In this document: piece after piece, positions 25,542-34,761 of the stretch
How positions within the stretch are numbered: position 1 is the first letter of the stretch
Layout of the letters: the number at the start of each line of letters is the position of its first letter
Origin: Loktanella sp.
Lineage (GTDB): Bacteria; Pseudomonadota; Alphaproteobacteria; Rhodobacterales; Rhodobacteraceae
Direction of reading: 5' to 3'
Assembly (NCBI GenBank): GCA_024686085.1
Contig: JAIBDT010000001.1
Location: 1 to 64,000 of the forward strand
Length of the DNA: 64,000 bases
Position numbers and translations under genes: made by a program
Notes under the pieces: generated by a model
Database searches by the model: none
The model's input: only the letters and a program-made list of their open reading frames with translations
What the model was told of the DNA's origin: nothing

Positions 25542-26823
25542 CGGTTTAGACGCTAAGGCGTTGGCTGCTTTACCATTCCTTTTTGACTTTTGGGCGCTAC
25601 CCCATCAACTGCCGCCAGCGGAAGACTGGCGGACTTGGGTCATTCTTGGTGGACGAGGCGCGGGTAAAACCCGCGCTGGCGCCGAATGGGTCCGCGCGCA
25701 AGTTGAGGGCCCAACGCCGCAATCTGCGGGCGCAAAGCGCCGCGTGGCCTTGGTCGCCGAAACCTAAGAGCAAGCCCGCGAGGTCATGGTCTTTGGCGAT
25801 AGTGGCATCATGTCCGTGACACCTGATGACCGTAAGCCCAAGTGGATCGCATCGCGCAAAATGCTGGAATGGCCCAATGGTGCAACGGCGCAATTGTATT
25901 CCGCCCATGATCCAGAAGGATTGCGCGGCCCCCAGTTTGATGCCGCGTGGATTGACGAGTTCGCCAAGTGGCGCATGGCAGAGGGGACGTGGGACATGGT
26001 CCAGTTTGCGCTGCGTCTTGGCAAGGCCCCGCAGTCGTGTGTCACGACTACCCCGCGCAACACGGTTCCTTTGCGCGATTTACTGGCCCGCGCGTCCACG
26101 GTCCAGACCCATGCCCCCACGCGCGCTAACCGTGCCAACCTCGCCCCCGAGTTTTTGCTAGAGGTGGAGGCCCGCTATGGTGGCACGCGTTTGGGTCGCC
26201 AAGAGTTGGAGGGCGAGATGCTGACGGATGTGCAGGGCGCTTTGTGGTCTTATGCTGCTTTGTCGTCGAAGCAGGTGACCCGTTTGCCCGATCTGACCCG
26301 TATTGTTGTGGCGATTGATCCGCCCGTGACGGGCCAGAAGAATTCTGATGACTGCGGGATTGTCGTTGCCGGTGTTGTCATGGAGGGCCCGCCGCAGGAC
26401 TGGTGCGCCTATGTGATTGAGGATGCGACGGTCAGTGCTGCGTCTCCGAACATGTGGGCCAAGGCTGCGATTGCCGCCATGGACAGGCATGGTGCTGATC
26501 GCCTTGTGGCTGAGGTTAATCAGGGTGGTGAAATGATCGAGACGATTTTACGTCAGCAATCCCCGATGATTTCCTTTCGCGCTGTCCATGCCAGCAAGGG
26601 CAAGGTGGTTCGCGCTGAACCTGTCGCGGCTCTTTATGAGCAGGGCAGGGTCCGTCATTTGCGCGGGTTGTCTGCCCTAGAGGACCAGATGTGCCAGATG
26701 ACCACGCGCGGCTTTGAGGGCAGGGGATCGCCTGACCGTGTCGATGCGCTGGTCTGGGCGATTTTCGATCTGATGATTGCCCCTGCGGGAAAGCACCGCG
26801 ATCCGCGTGTGCGTCACCTTTGA
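25480..26823 (+). pseudogene. GTA g2, large terminase, interrupted by an in-frame TAA
   Basis: A 447-codon terminase frame broken at codon 96 by TAA (25765-25767). Upstream in the same frame is the Walker A ATPase motif WVILGGRGAGKTRAGAEW and VALVAET. Downstream, in the same frame, are EQAREVMVFGDSG, the Walker B region FDAAWIDEFAKW, the coupling motif TTTPRN and nuclease-domain acidic residues (VVAIDPPV, EVNQGGEM, DALVWAIFDLM). Only the TAA separates the halves; the expected residue there is an ordinary Tyr or Leu. An internal ATG at 25786 would give a protein without Walker A. DNA packaging is probably lost unless the base is a sequencing error or is read through. Confidence 0.9.
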
Positions 26824-26947
26824 AATAGCAAGAGGTGTTGCGCCCCCCACCGTGCGCAGCACTTCCGCCACCTTAAGACCTATCCCGTAAAACTGTTTTC
26901 AAGGATCAGCGGCACCCAGTTGGGGGTGTGAGATCAAGGAGCTTTTG

Positions 26948-28138
26948 ATGTTTGAATTTCTGAACCGCCCAAAGACAGCAACCGCCGATGCGGCCCCAGA
27001 GCAGGTGAAGGCCTCTGCGACCGGTCATGCGATTGCGTGGCCAAGTGCAGGTCGTGTGGCATGGAGCCCGCGTGATGTGGTGTCTTTGACCCGCACAGGG
27101 TTTACAGGCAACCCGATCGGGTTTCGTGCCGTCAAGATCATCGCAGAGGCTGCGGCTGCTTTGCCGATGGTACTGCAAGACCAAGAGCGCCGTTATGAGG
27201 CGCATCCAATTCAGGCATTGCTAGCCCGCCCCAATGCAGGCCAAGGCCGCGCCGAAATTTTGGAGGCGCTTTACGGTCAGCTATTGCTGACGGGCAATGG
27301 GTATCTGGAAGCTGTCGGCGACGAGGGCCTGCCGTTAGAGCTGCATGTGCTGCGGTCTGACCGCATGAATGTTGTGCCCGGTCCTGATGGCTGGCCTGTG
27401 GCGTATGAATACGGCGTCAATGGCCGCAAGCATCGCTTTGCTGTGGCCGAGAACGACAGCAAGATCTGTCACATCAAAAGCTTTCACCCGCAAGATGATC
27501 ACTATGGGTTTTCGCCGCTGCAGGCTTCGGCCAGTGCGATTGACGTGCATAATTCCGCCTCGCGTTGGTCAAAGGCCCTATTGGACAATGCGGCCCGTCC
27601 GAGTGGCGCGATTATTTACAAAGGAGCTGATGGTCAGTCATCGCTGAGTGCCGATCAATATGACCGTTTGTTGTCCGAGATGGAGACACAGCATCAAGGG
27701 GCGCGCAATGCTGGCCGTCCGATGTTGCTGGAAGGGGGCCTTGATTGGAAGCCGATGGGGTTCTCGCCGTCTGATATGGAGTTTCAGAAAACCAAAGAAG
27801 CCGCTGCCCGCGAGATTTCGATCGCCTTTGGTGTACCGCCGATGTTGCTTGGCTTGCCGGGGGACGCGACCTACGCCAATTACCAAGAAGCGAACCGTGC
27901 GTTTTACCGTTTGACGGTACTGCCGCTGGCAAGCCGAGTGTTGGGATCAGTGTCTGACTGGTTGTCCGATTTCACTAGTGAAATCATTACGTTGCGCCCC
28001 GATCTGGACCAGATTCCAGCATTAAGTGCAGAGCGCGAAGCCCAATGGCGTCGTGTATCTGATGCGGCGTTCCTGACGGATGCGGAAAAGCGCAATTTGC
28101 TGGGCCTGCCAGTGCTGGAGGTCGGCGATGACGGGTAA
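26948..28138 (+). CDS. GTA g3, portal protein (HK97 family)
   Basis: 396 residues from ATG 26948 (AAGGAGC upstream). Phage portal family PF04860: AVKIIAEAAAALPMVL, ALYGQLLLTGNGYLEAV, HIKSFHPQDDHYGFSPLQASASAI and the wing/crown helix FGVPPMLLGLPGDATYANYQEANRAF. It forms the dodecameric channel at the capsid vertex through which the terminase loads DNA. A 124-bp gap separates it from g2. Its stop overlaps the start of g3.5. Confidence 0.95.
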   Translation: MFEFLNRPKTATADAAPEQVKASATGHAIAWPSAGRVAWSPRDVVSLTRTGFTGNPIGFRAVKIIAEAAAALPMVLQDQERRYEAHPIQALLARPNAGQGRAEILEALYGQLLLTGNGYLEAVGDEGLPLELHVLRSDRMNVVPGPDGWPVAYEYGVNGRKHRFAVAENDSKICHIKSFHPQDDHYGFSPLQASASAIDVHNSASRWSKALLDNAARPSGAIIYKGADGQSSLSADQYDRLLSEMETQHQGARNAGRPMLLEGGLDWKPMGFSPSDMEFQKTKEAAAREISIAFGVPPMLLGLPGDATYANYQEANRAFYRLTVLPLASRVLGSVSDWLSDFTSEIITLRPDLDQIPALSAEREAQWRRVSDAAFLTDAEKRNLLGLPVLEVGDDG

Positions 28139-28334
28139 AGTTGTCGATCTGCCGCCAAAGAACAGACCGCAAGTCCCACCGCCTGTGTCCGACTTTTGGT
28201 TCGCCCAGCTTGATGTCCGATTGGGCAAGATCGAGTTCATGGTGTCCCGTTTGGAATGGCAGATCGGCCTGATCGTGTGCGGCGGCTTTGGCCTGCTGGT
28301 TTTCGAAATCGTCAAAGCCATTGCGGCGAAATGA
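28128..28334 (+). CDS. GTA g3.5, small membrane protein
   Basis: 68 residues from ATG 28128, inside the last codons of the portal gene. A proline-rich N-terminus (VDLPPKNRPQVPPPVSDFWF) is followed by a hydrophobic helix (IGLIVCGGFGLLVFEIVKAI). It matches the position and make-up of RcGTA g3.5; its role is not known. The track's longer start is an artefact. Confidence 0.8.
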   Translation: MTGKVVDLPPKNRPQVPPPVSDFWFAQLDVRLGKIEFMVSRLEWQIGLIVCGGFGLLVFEIVKAIAAK

Positions 28335-28344
28335 AGCGAGGAAA

Positions 28345-28890
28345 ATGATGTCTTTAGAGATGAAATATTGCCAGTTGGGCAGTGATCTTGTGGTCACGGA
28401 CGGGTCGACGATTGAGGGCTATGCGTCTTTGTTCGGCAAGGCCGATCAAGGTGGCGACACCGTCGAGACGGGCGCTTATGCCGCCTCGCTGCTCAAGAAC
28501 GCGGCCAAGAAAGCCAGTATCAAGATGTTATGGCAACACGATCCCGCCCAGCCGATTGGTGTTTGGGACGAGGTCCGTGAGGATGCCAAGGGCCTTTGGG
28601 TGAAGGGTCGTATCTTGACGGATGTTGCCCGTGGTCGCGAGGCCGCTGCCCTGATTGGTGCGGGTGCGATTGATGGCCTTTCGATTGGCTATCGCACAAT
28701 CAAATCCCGCAAGAATGACAAGGGCGGACGCCTTTTATCCGAGCTGGAGCTTTGGGAAGTGTCTTTGGTCACATTCCCGATGCTACCCGATGCGCGTGTC
28801 GGAGCGAAGGGGGATGACCCCGCCGCCCAGACATTGCGTGAAATGGCTGCCGTGTTCAACGACGCACGTCGCCAAATGGCGCCGGATTAA
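28345..28890 (+). CDS. GTA g4, prohead maturation protease (HK97/U35 family)
   Basis: 181 residues; two ATGs in tandem at 28345 and 28348, with GAGGAA upstream. HK97 prohead protease motifs are visible: IEGYASLFGKADQGGDTVETGAY, MLWQHDPAQPIGVW with the catalytic His, and GLSIGYRT with the catalytic Ser. It removes the N-terminal scaffold part of the capsid protein (next gene) during head maturation. The track start at 28288 overlaps g3.5 and is not supported. Confidence 0.93.
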   Translation: MMSLEMKYCQLGSDLVVTDGSTIEGYASLFGKADQGGDTVETGAYAASLLKNAAKKASIKMLWQHDPAQPIGVWDEVREDAKGLWVKGRILTDVARGREAAALIGAGAIDGLSIGYRTIKSRKNDKGGRLLSELELWEVSLVTFPMLPDARVGAKGDDPAAQTLREMAAVFNDARRQMAPD

Positions 28891-28924
28891 CCGCCGCCCT
28901 TACCACCATCAAGAGGACCGATTG

Positions 28925-30106
28925 ATGAGCAAACCTGAGTTGAATTCTCGGGTCGGGGAAGATGTGTCTCCGGCCAACGAACTGAAAACCGCGATTTCCG
29001 GTTTCATGAGTGATTTCAAAGACTTTTCCCACGGCATTAATGCCAAACTTCAAGAACAGGATACCCGGATGAACAAGTTGGATCGAAAGACTATGACAAA
29101 TGCACGCCCCGACCTTGCGGCCTCTGCCCATGAGGACGCACCACACCAGAAAGCCTTTGCCGCATATTTGCGTTCTGGCGATGATGACGGTCTGCGTGGC
29201 CTCGAATTGGAGGGTAAGGCGCTAGGCACATCAGTTGCTGCTGACGGCGGCTATTTGGTGGACCCGCAAACGGCAGATACGATTAAGGGCACGCTGTCCT
29301 CGACTGCCTCTATCCGTGCGATTGCCAATGTTGTGAATGTGGACGCCACTTCGTTTGATGTGTTGGTAGATCACACTGAAATGGGTGCCGGTTGGGCGAC
29401 CGAAGCTGCCGCTGTCTCAGAGACAGGCACGCCGCAGATTGACCGTATCACGATCCCGTTGCACGAGCTTTCTGCGCTGCCAAAGGCGTCTCAGCGTCTG
29501 CTAGACGATAGTGCGTTTGATATTGAGGGCTGGCTGGCTGGCCGTATCGCTGACAAGTTTGCCCGTTCCGAGGCGCAGGCGTTCATCAGTGGTGATGGTA
29601 TCGACAAGCCAAAGGGCCTACTTACCTATCCATCTGTCGACAACGACGTTTGGGTCTGGGGCAATCTTGGCTATGTCGTCACGGGGGCTGATGGTGCGAT
29701 TGCGGACGGTGATCCGATTGTGGATCTGGTTTACGCGCTGGGTGCCGAATACCGTGCGAATGCATCGTTTGTGATGAATTCCAGGACCGCGGGCACGATC
29801 CGCAAGCTCAAAGATAACGATGGCCGTTTCTTGTGGTCTGACGGATTGGCTGCGGGCGAGCCTGCGCGTCTTATGGGTTATCCTGTGCTGATTGCTGAAG
29901 ACATGCCTGACATTGCCTCTGATGCCACAGCGATTGCTTTTGGTGACTTTGGTGCGGGTTACACCGTGGCCGAGCGTCCTGATCTGCGGGTGTTGCGTGA
30001 CCCGTTCTCTGCCAAGCCGCATGTCTTGTTCTATGCAACCAAGCGTGTTGGTGGTGCTGTGAGCGACTTTGGCGCGATCAAGCTGCTGAAATTCGCGACG
30101 AGCTAA
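28925..30106 (+). CDS. GTA g5, major capsid protein (HK97 fold)
   Basis: 393 residues from ATG 28925. Residues 1 to about 100 are a helical delta/scaffold domain (ELKTAISGFMSDFKDFSHGINAKLQEQDTRM), expected to be cut off by g4. The rest is an HK97-type shell protein: ALGTSVAADGGYLVDPQTAD, GWATEAAAVSETGTPQIDRI, FISGDGIDKPKGLLTY, ASFVMNSRTAGTIRKLKD, and GDFGAGYTVAERPDLRVLRDPF. It is the most abundant component of the particle. Confidence 0.96.
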   Translation: MSKPELNSRVGEDVSPANELKTAISGFMSDFKDFSHGINAKLQEQDTRMNKLDRKTMTNARPDLAASAHEDAPHQKAFAAYLRSGDDDGLRGLELEGKALGTSVAADGGYLVDPQTADTIKGTLSSTASIRAIANVVNVDATSFDVLVDHTEMGAGWATEAAAVSETGTPQIDRITIPLHELSALPKASQRLLDDSAFDIEGWLAGRIADKFARSEAQAFISGDGIDKPKGLLTYPSVDNDVWVWGNLGYVVTGADGAIADGDPIVDLVYALGAEYRANASFVMNSRTAGTIRKLKDNDGRFLWSDGLAAGEPARLMGYPVLIAEDMPDIASDATAIAFGDFGAGYTVAERPDLRVLRDPFSAKPHVLFYATKRVGGAVSDFGAIKLLKFATS

Positions 30107-30275
30107 GCTTGTTGCGAAGGGCGTGGCCTGCATAGCGGGCTGCGTCTTCCCCCGGGCGCGCGACAAAGGTTGCGTGTTGTCTAGCTGCTCTCCCTTCCGA
30201 TCGAGCAATGCGTGACTTGCGCGTCCGGACTTTTGGCCTTTTGGCCCCACCACACTTATTTTTCTGGAGTGTTCC

Positions 30276-30875
30276 ATGATGTTAGTCGAAGAGGCCACCG
30301 TGCCGCTGTCGGCCCTGCCGGTCGCTACATTCAAAGACCATATGCGCATGGGTTCGGGTTTCTCGGACGATGGAATGCAAGATGGCGTTTTAGAGGGCTA
30401 TCTGCGTGCTGCATTGGCCGCAATTGAGGCCCGCACGGGTAAGATCACCATTGAGCGCACGTTCAGTGTGACCTTGACGGCGTGGCGTGACGGGCAAAAG
30501 CAATCCCTGCCACTTGCCCCTGTGCGCGCGATTATTGGCGTGTCGCTGCTAGATCGCAATGGCGCCGAGACTGTGATTGATAGCGCCACCTACCGTTTGA
30601 TCCAAGACACCCATCGTCCGGAGTTGGATGCCTATGATGCATCGCTGCCTTCGATCCCGCAGGGCGGCGCTGTGCGCATTCACATGAGTGCTGGCTTTGG
30701 CCCCGACTGGTCGGACTTGCCTGCTGATCTGGCACAAGCCGTGCTGATGCTTGCCGCCCATTTCTATGAATTCCGCCATGAAAGCGCGATGTCCGGCCAC
30801 GTGATGCCCTTTGGTGTTTCCGCCCTAATCGAGCGGTTTCGCAATATCCGTCTGTTTTCTGGTGGCCGCTCATGA
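30276..30875 (+). CDS. GTA g6, head-tail connector adaptor
   Basis: 199 residues of the phage gp6-like head-tail connector family (PF05135): an N-terminal helical part (ATFKDHMRMGSGFSDDGMQDGVLEGYLRAALAAIEARTG), a beta region, then LAQAVLMLAAHFYEFRHESA and a C-terminal RFRNIRLFSGG that typically docks into the portal. A 169-bp spacer follows the capsid gene. The last codons overlap g7 by four bases (ATGA). Confidence 0.9.
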   Translation: MMLVEEATVPLSALPVATFKDHMRMGSGFSDDGMQDGVLEGYLRAALAAIEARTGKITIERTFSVTLTAWRDGQKQSLPLAPVRAIIGVSLLDRNGAETVIDSATYRLIQDTHRPELDAYDASLPSIPQGGAVRIHMSAGFGPDWSDLPADLAQAVLMLAAHFYEFRHESAMSGHVMPFGVSALIERFRNIRLFSGGRS

Positions 30876-31210
30876 GCCGTCCCAAGCTGAACCGTCATTT
30901 GAAGCTAGAGCATTTGACCCAGGCCCCTGACGGGTCGGGCGGCTATTCCCAAGACTGGGCCGAGTTGGGCGTGCATTGGGCCGAGATCAAGCCTGGATCT
31001 GGTCGCGAGACCTCTGGTCCTGCGGTGTCTCTGAGCCGTGTCGCGTACCGCATTACGATCCGAGCGGCCCCTGTATCATCGGACGCGCGTCCCAAAGCGG
31101 GTCAGCGTTTCCGCGGTCATGGTCGCGTCTATGCGATCACGGCTGTCACGGAATCCCCCAGTGGCGAGCGCTATTTGACCTGCCACGCCGAAGAGGAGAC
31201 TGCCACATGA
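30872..31210 (+). CDS. GTA g7, head-tail stopper/closure protein
   Basis: 112 residues of the phage head-tail joining family (PF05521): LNRHLKLEHLTQAPDGSGGYSQDWAELGVHWAEIKPGSG, RITIRAAP, AGQRFRGHGRVYAITAVTE. It probably forms the ring that closes the neck beneath the connector. It is translationally coupled to g6 and g8 through 4-bp overlaps. Confidence 0.9.
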   Translation: MSRPKLNRHLKLEHLTQAPDGSGGYSQDWAELGVHWAEIKPGSGRETSGPAVSLSRVAYRITIRAAPVSSDARPKAGQRFRGHGRVYAITAVTESPSGERYLTCHAEEETAT

Positions 31211-31617
31211 GTTATGGTGTATCCGCTGCTCTGCAGGCCGCCGTTTTTCAACATCTGTCAAATGATGCGCCACTTGCGGCCATTGTTGGCACCCATGTTT
31301 ACGACGCTTTGCCTGCTGGCACGCTGCCGTCGTTATACGTCACGCTTGGCCCCGAAGTGGTCAAGGATCAGTCCGGCAAGACAGGTGCGGGCGCGCTGCA
31401 TGAGGCGACGATTTCGGTTGTGACGGATGTTGCCGGTTTTGCGCAGGCCAAGTCTGCGGCGGCTGCCGTGTCTGATGCTTTGGTTGATGCCGATCTGACG
31501 CTAACACGCGGCCAGATCGTGGCGTTGAATTTTTACAAAGCGACGGCTGCCCGTGTTGGCACAGGCGATATGCGTCAAATCAATCTGGTCTTTCGCATCC
31601 ACGTTGCGGACGACTGA
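31207..31617 (+). CDS. GTA g8, tail terminator (DUF3168)
   Basis: 136 residues from ATG 31207 (overlapping g7). DUF3168 family: YGVSAALQAAVFQHLSNDAPLAAIVG, VYDALPAGTLPSLYVTLGPE, and HEATISVVTDVAGFAQAKSAAAAVSDAL. These proteins cap the tail tube at the head-proximal end. The longer track ORF starting at 30976 reads inside g7 and is rejected. Confidence 0.9.
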   Translation: MSYGVSAALQAAVFQHLSNDAPLAAIVGTHVYDALPAGTLPSLYVTLGPEVVKDQSGKTGAGALHEATISVVTDVAGFAQAKSAAAAVSDALVDADLTLTRGQIVALNFYKATAARVGTGDMRQINLVFRIHVADD

Positions 31618-31650
31618 TCCCCTTTTTTCCAACCCTAAGGAGTACTGGCA

Positions 31651-32067
31651 ATGGTAGCCCAGAACGGTAAAGACCTCTTGGTCAAAATTGACATGACGGG
31701 CGATGGCCTGTTTGAGACCGCCGCAGGTTTGCGCGCGACCCGTATCAGTCTGAACGCTGAAACGGTGGACGTCACATCGCTGGAAAGCACGGGCGGCTGG
31801 CGCGAGTTGTTGTCAGGGGCCGGTGTCAAAACGGCTGCGATTTCAGGCTCTGGTGTGTTCAAGGACGCCACCACTGACGAGCGTGCCCGTCAGTTGTTTT
31901 TCGACGGTCTGACCCCTGATTTTCAAGTAATCGTGCCCGATTTCGGCACATTGGAAGGTCCGTTCCAGATCACGTCGATCGAATATGCTGGTTCCCACAA
32001 TGGTGAGGCAACATATGAGCTGTCGCTGGCCTCTGCGGGCGAGCTTGTGTTCACGGCGGCGCTATAA
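31651..32067 (+). CDS. GTA g9, major tail tube protein (TP901-1 family)
   Basis: 138 residues: MVAQNGKDLLVKIDMTGDGLFETAAGLRATRISLNAETVDVTSLES, GWRELLSGAGVKTAAISGSGVFKD, and FQITSIEYAGSHNGEATYELSLASAGEL. This is the TP901-1-type major tail protein that polymerises into the tube. AAGGAG lies 8 bases before the ATG. g10 begins at the next base after its stop. Confidence 0.94.
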   Translation: MVAQNGKDLLVKIDMTGDGLFETAAGLRATRISLNAETVDVTSLESTGGWRELLSGAGVKTAAISGSGVFKDATTDERARQLFFDGLTPDFQVIVPDFGTLEGPFQITSIEYAGSHNGEATYELSLASAGELVFTAAL

Positions 32068-32382
32068 ATGGTGAACCCGCACGCAGGAGAAGTCGCGGTC
32101 ACCGTGGACGGGGTGCCGCATCGTTGCAATTTGACGCTGGGCGCTTTGGCCGAGATGGAAGCCACGATGGGGGCCGATAGTTTGGTCGATCTTGTCGCGC
32201 GGTTTGAAACGGGCAAGTTTTCCAGCCGCGATGTCATGGCTTTGGTCGTGGCGGGCCTGCGTGGCGGCGGCTGGGAAGGCACCTCTGCTGATCTGTTGAA
32301 AGCCGACATTGAAGGTGGGGCTGTGGGGGCTGCGAAAGTTGCTGCGACCTTGCTGGTCCGTGCTTTCTCGCCGCCCGCGTAA
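32068..32382 (+). CDS. GTA g10, tail assembly chaperone-like protein
   Basis: 104 residues of the small gene-transfer-agent family found only at this position (GEVAVTVDGVPHRCNLTLGALAEMEATMGADSLVDLVARFETGKFSSRDVMALVVAGL). By position between tail tube and tape measure it corresponds to phage tail assembly chaperones. Its ATG immediately follows the g9 stop. Confidence 0.85.
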   Translation: MVNPHAGEVAVTVDGVPHRCNLTLGALAEMEATMGADSLVDLVARFETGKFSSRDVMALVVAGLRGGGWEGTSADLLKADIEGGAVGAAKVAATLLVRAFSPPA

Positions 32383-32387
32383 AGCTG

Positions 32388-32570
32388 ATGGATTGGCCAA
32401 ACCTATTGCGTGCGGGGCTGCATGTTTTGCGCCTGCGTCCCGCAGAATTTTGGGCGCTTACCCCTGCGGAGTTGCAGGTGATGTTGGGCCTTGATGAAAA
32501 GTTGATGCCCATGGCCCGTGACCGGCTTGCCGAGTTGGAGCGCGCCTATCCCGATACCCAAGGAGGGTGA
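32388..32570 (+). CDS. GTA g10.1, second tail chaperone-like protein
   Basis: 60 residues, helical: MDWPNLLRAGLHVLRLRPAEFWALTPAELQVMLG. Phages often encode two chaperone reading frames here; in GTAs they are separate genes. It begins 5 bp after g10, and its end overlaps the ribosome-binding site of g11. It matches the RcGTA g10.1 (rcc01693-type) family. Confidence 0.85.
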   Translation: MDWPNLLRAGLHVLRLRPAEFWALTPAELQVMLGLDEKLMPMARDRLAELERAYPDTQGG

Positions 32571-32572
32571 AG

Positions 32573-33232
32573 ATGAGTGGACTAGATCAGATTGATGCAT
32601 TGGACAGCGAAGTGAATGCGCTTGAGCGCACGCTTGGCGATGCGGCCGCAATGACGGCTGCGTTTGATAGCCAGTTGCGCAGTATCCAAGGCTCGCTTGG
32701 TGAGACGACCCGTGATTTGGGCAATCTTGAGCGTGGCTTTAGTGGCGGATTACGCCGTGCCTTTGATGGCTTGGTGTTTGACGGCCTGAAGCTGTCGGAT
32801 GCTTTGGGTGTTGTTGCCAAGGCGATGGTCGATACGGCCTATTCCGCTGCAATCAACCCAGTGATGCAGCATTTTGGCGGCTTGCTGGCCCAAGGTGTCA
32901 ACACTGCCGTGTCCAGCATGATGCCGTTTGAGAATGGCGCGTCATTTTCCCAAGGGCGCGTGACCCCCTTTGCGAAGGGCGGTGTTCTGAGTGGTCCGAC
33001 CACGTTTCCGATGCGCGGTGGCACAGGTTTGATGGGCGAGGCGGGCCCAGAGGCAATTATGCCGCTGTCGCGCGGCGCTGACGGCAGTCTGGGCGTGCGC
33101 GCCCAAGGTGGCGGCACGGTCAATGTCACGATGAATATTTCGACCCCGGATGTGCAGGGTTTCCAGCGCAGCCAAGGTCAAATTGCCACCCAAATGGCCC
33201 GCGCCATGGGCCGTGGCCAACGCAATCGCTGA
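32573..33232 (+). CDS. GTA g11, short tape measure protein
   Basis: 219 residues from ATG 32573 (AGGAGG upstream; the track's GTG is inside the ribosome-binding site). An N-terminal coiled coil (DQIDALDSEVNALERTLGDAAAMTAAFDSQLRSIQGSLGE), an amphipathic middle segment, and a Gly-rich C-terminus (PFAKGGVLSGPTTFPMRGGTGLMGEAGPEAIMPLSRG) typical of tape measure proteins. It is very short compared with phage tape measures, consistent with the short GTA tail. Confidence 0.92.
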   Translation: MSGLDQIDALDSEVNALERTLGDAAAMTAAFDSQLRSIQGSLGETTRDLGNLERGFSGGLRRAFDGLVFDGLKLSDALGVVAKAMVDTAYSAAINPVMQHFGGLLAQGVNTAVSSMMPFENGASFSQGRVTPFAKGGVLSGPTTFPMRGGTGLMGEAGPEAIMPLSRGADGSLGVRAQGGGTVNVTMNISTPDVQGFQRSQGQIATQMARAMGRGQRNR

Positions 33233-33247
33233 TCGGAGGACGCAAGA

Positions 33248-33880
33248 ATGGCATTTCATGAAATCCAGTTTCCCGCAAACCTGAGCTTTGGCTCGGTTGG
33301 TGGCCCAGAGCGCCGCACCGAGATTGTGACGCTCTCTAACGGCTTTGAAGAACGCAACACGCCGTGGGCGCATTCGCGCAGGCGCTATGATGCGGGTATT
33401 GGTCTGCGCTCTCTGAATGATGTTGCGACTATTGTTGCTTTCTTTGAGGCCCGCGAAGGTCAGCTGCACAGTTTTCGCTGGAAGGACTGGGGCGATTACA
33501 AGTCCTGTGTACCTTTGTCCGCGCCAGTCTCATCGGATCAGTTGATTGCGATCGGTGACGAGGTCACACAGGTCATTCAGTTGACCAAGACCTATACCTC
33601 TGGCGGCCATTCCTACATCCGTCCGATTTCCAAGCCTGTCGAAGGTACGGTTCGTGTCGCTATTGGCGGCGATGAGTTACAGGAAACGATTGATTACGAC
33701 GTCAATTTTGCCACGGGCGAGGTTACGTTTGCCCATCCACCAGATCTGGGTGCCGAGGTTCGTGCCGGGTTCGAGTTTGACGTGCCTGTCCGTTTTGACA
33801 CGGATGCGATCCAAACCTCTGTGTCCAGTTTTCGCGCAGGTGACGCGCCCAATGTGCCGATTGTCGAGGTACGCCTATGA
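33248..33880 (+). CDS. GTA g12, distal tail protein (DUF2460)
   Basis: 210 residues of the DUF2460/TIGR02217 family: FHEIQFPANLSFGSVGGPERRTEIVTLSNGFEERNTPWAHSRRRYDAG, FEAREGQLHSFRWKDWGDYKS and GEVTFAHPPDLGAEVRAGFEFDVPVRFDTD. It is the first ring of the GTA baseplate, comparable to phage Dit. It overlaps g13 by 4 bp. Confidence 0.94.
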   Translation: MAFHEIQFPANLSFGSVGGPERRTEIVTLSNGFEERNTPWAHSRRRYDAGIGLRSLNDVATIVAFFEAREGQLHSFRWKDWGDYKSCVPLSAPVSSDQLIAIGDEVTQVIQLTKTYTSGGHSYIRPISKPVEGTVRVAIGGDELQETIDYDVNFATGEVTFAHPPDLGAEVRAGFEFDVPVRFDTDAIQTSVSSFRAGDAPNVPIVEVRL

Positions 33881-34761
33881 CTGTCGCAAAGTTAAACGCG
33901 CACCTTGCGGTTGGCACGACCCATGTCTGTCACTGCTGGTCGATAGTGCGCACCGATGGTGTCACGTTCGGATTTACCGATCATGATCGTCCGCTGAAAT
34001 TTGATGGCATCAACTTTCGCCCCGATAGTGGCCTGTCCGCAAAGGCGCTGGCCAGTACAACGGGGCTATCGGTCAATAACACCGAAGCCTTGGGCATGTT
34101 GAGTGCCAATGCCGTGACGGACAAGGATATCGAGGCAGGCCGTTATGACGCCGCTGAAGTGACCACATGGTTGGTCCGTTGGGATAATGTTTCGCACCGC
34201 GAAATTCGATTTATCGGCACAATTGGTGAAATCACGCGCGAGCAAGGCACATACCGTGTGGAGTTGCGCGGCTTGACCGAGATGCTGAACCAGCCGCAAG
34301 GCCGTGCGTATCTAAAGACGTGTAGCGCTGTTTTGGGCGATGGCGGGTGCAAGGTGAATAGTAGTGATATTGCTTTCCGCGCCGATGTCCCGTTGACAGA
34401 GGTTGATGATGGTCAAGTCCTGACGATGGTTCTGGCTGCGACCTATACGGACCGTTGGTTTGAAGGCGGCTTTGTCGAATTTAAGTCTGGCGATGCCAAT
34501 GGCCTGCAGGCTGTGATCAAAGATGACGAGATCGTCGGCAATAGCCGGGTTTTGACGCTATGGCGTCCAATGCCTGCTGAGGTGGTTGTTGGTGATCAGG
34601 TCCGGATCATCGCTGGCTGTGACAAGCGCGCCGAGACGTGTCGTGTGAAGTTTGACAATCTTGTGAACTTTCAGGGTTTTCCTGACATTCCAGGTGATGA
34701 CTGGCTGCTCAGCGTCCCAAGGTCGGATGATGACGACACTGGTGGAAGCCTGACCCGATGA
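33877..34761 (+). CDS. GTA g13, baseplate hub protein (DUF2163)
   Basis: 294 residues of the DUF2163/BR0599 family: HLAVGTTHVCHCWSIVRTDGVTFGFTDHDRPLKFDG, LSVNNTEALGMLSANAVTDKDIEAGRYDAAEVTTWLVRW, and the cysteine-rich CSAVLGDGGCKV ... CDKRAETCRVKFDNLVNFQGFP. RcGTA hub protein g13 carries an Fe-S cluster; the four C-terminal cysteines here fit that. It overlaps g14 by 4 bp. Confidence 0.93.
   Translation: MTVAKLNAHLAVGTTHVCHCWSIVRTDGVTFGFTDHDRPLKFDGINFRPDSGLSAKALASTTGLSVNNTEALGMLSANAVTDKDIEAGRYDAAEVTTWLVRWDNVSHREIRFIGTIGEITREQGTYRVELRGLTEMLNQPQGRAYLKTCSAVLGDGGCKVNSSDIAFRADVPLTEVDDGQVLTMVLAATYTDRWFEGGFVEFKSGDANGLQAVIKDDEIVGNSRVLTLWRPMPAEVVVGDQVRIIAGCDKRAETCRVKFDNLVNFQGFPDIPGDDWLLSVPRSDDDDTGGSLTR

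Noticed and set aside
25786-26823. Independent terminase gene starting at the internal ATG
   Set aside because: It would lack the Walker A ATPase motif, and the sequence between the stop and this ATG is still terminase-like in the same frame, so this is a broken single gene.
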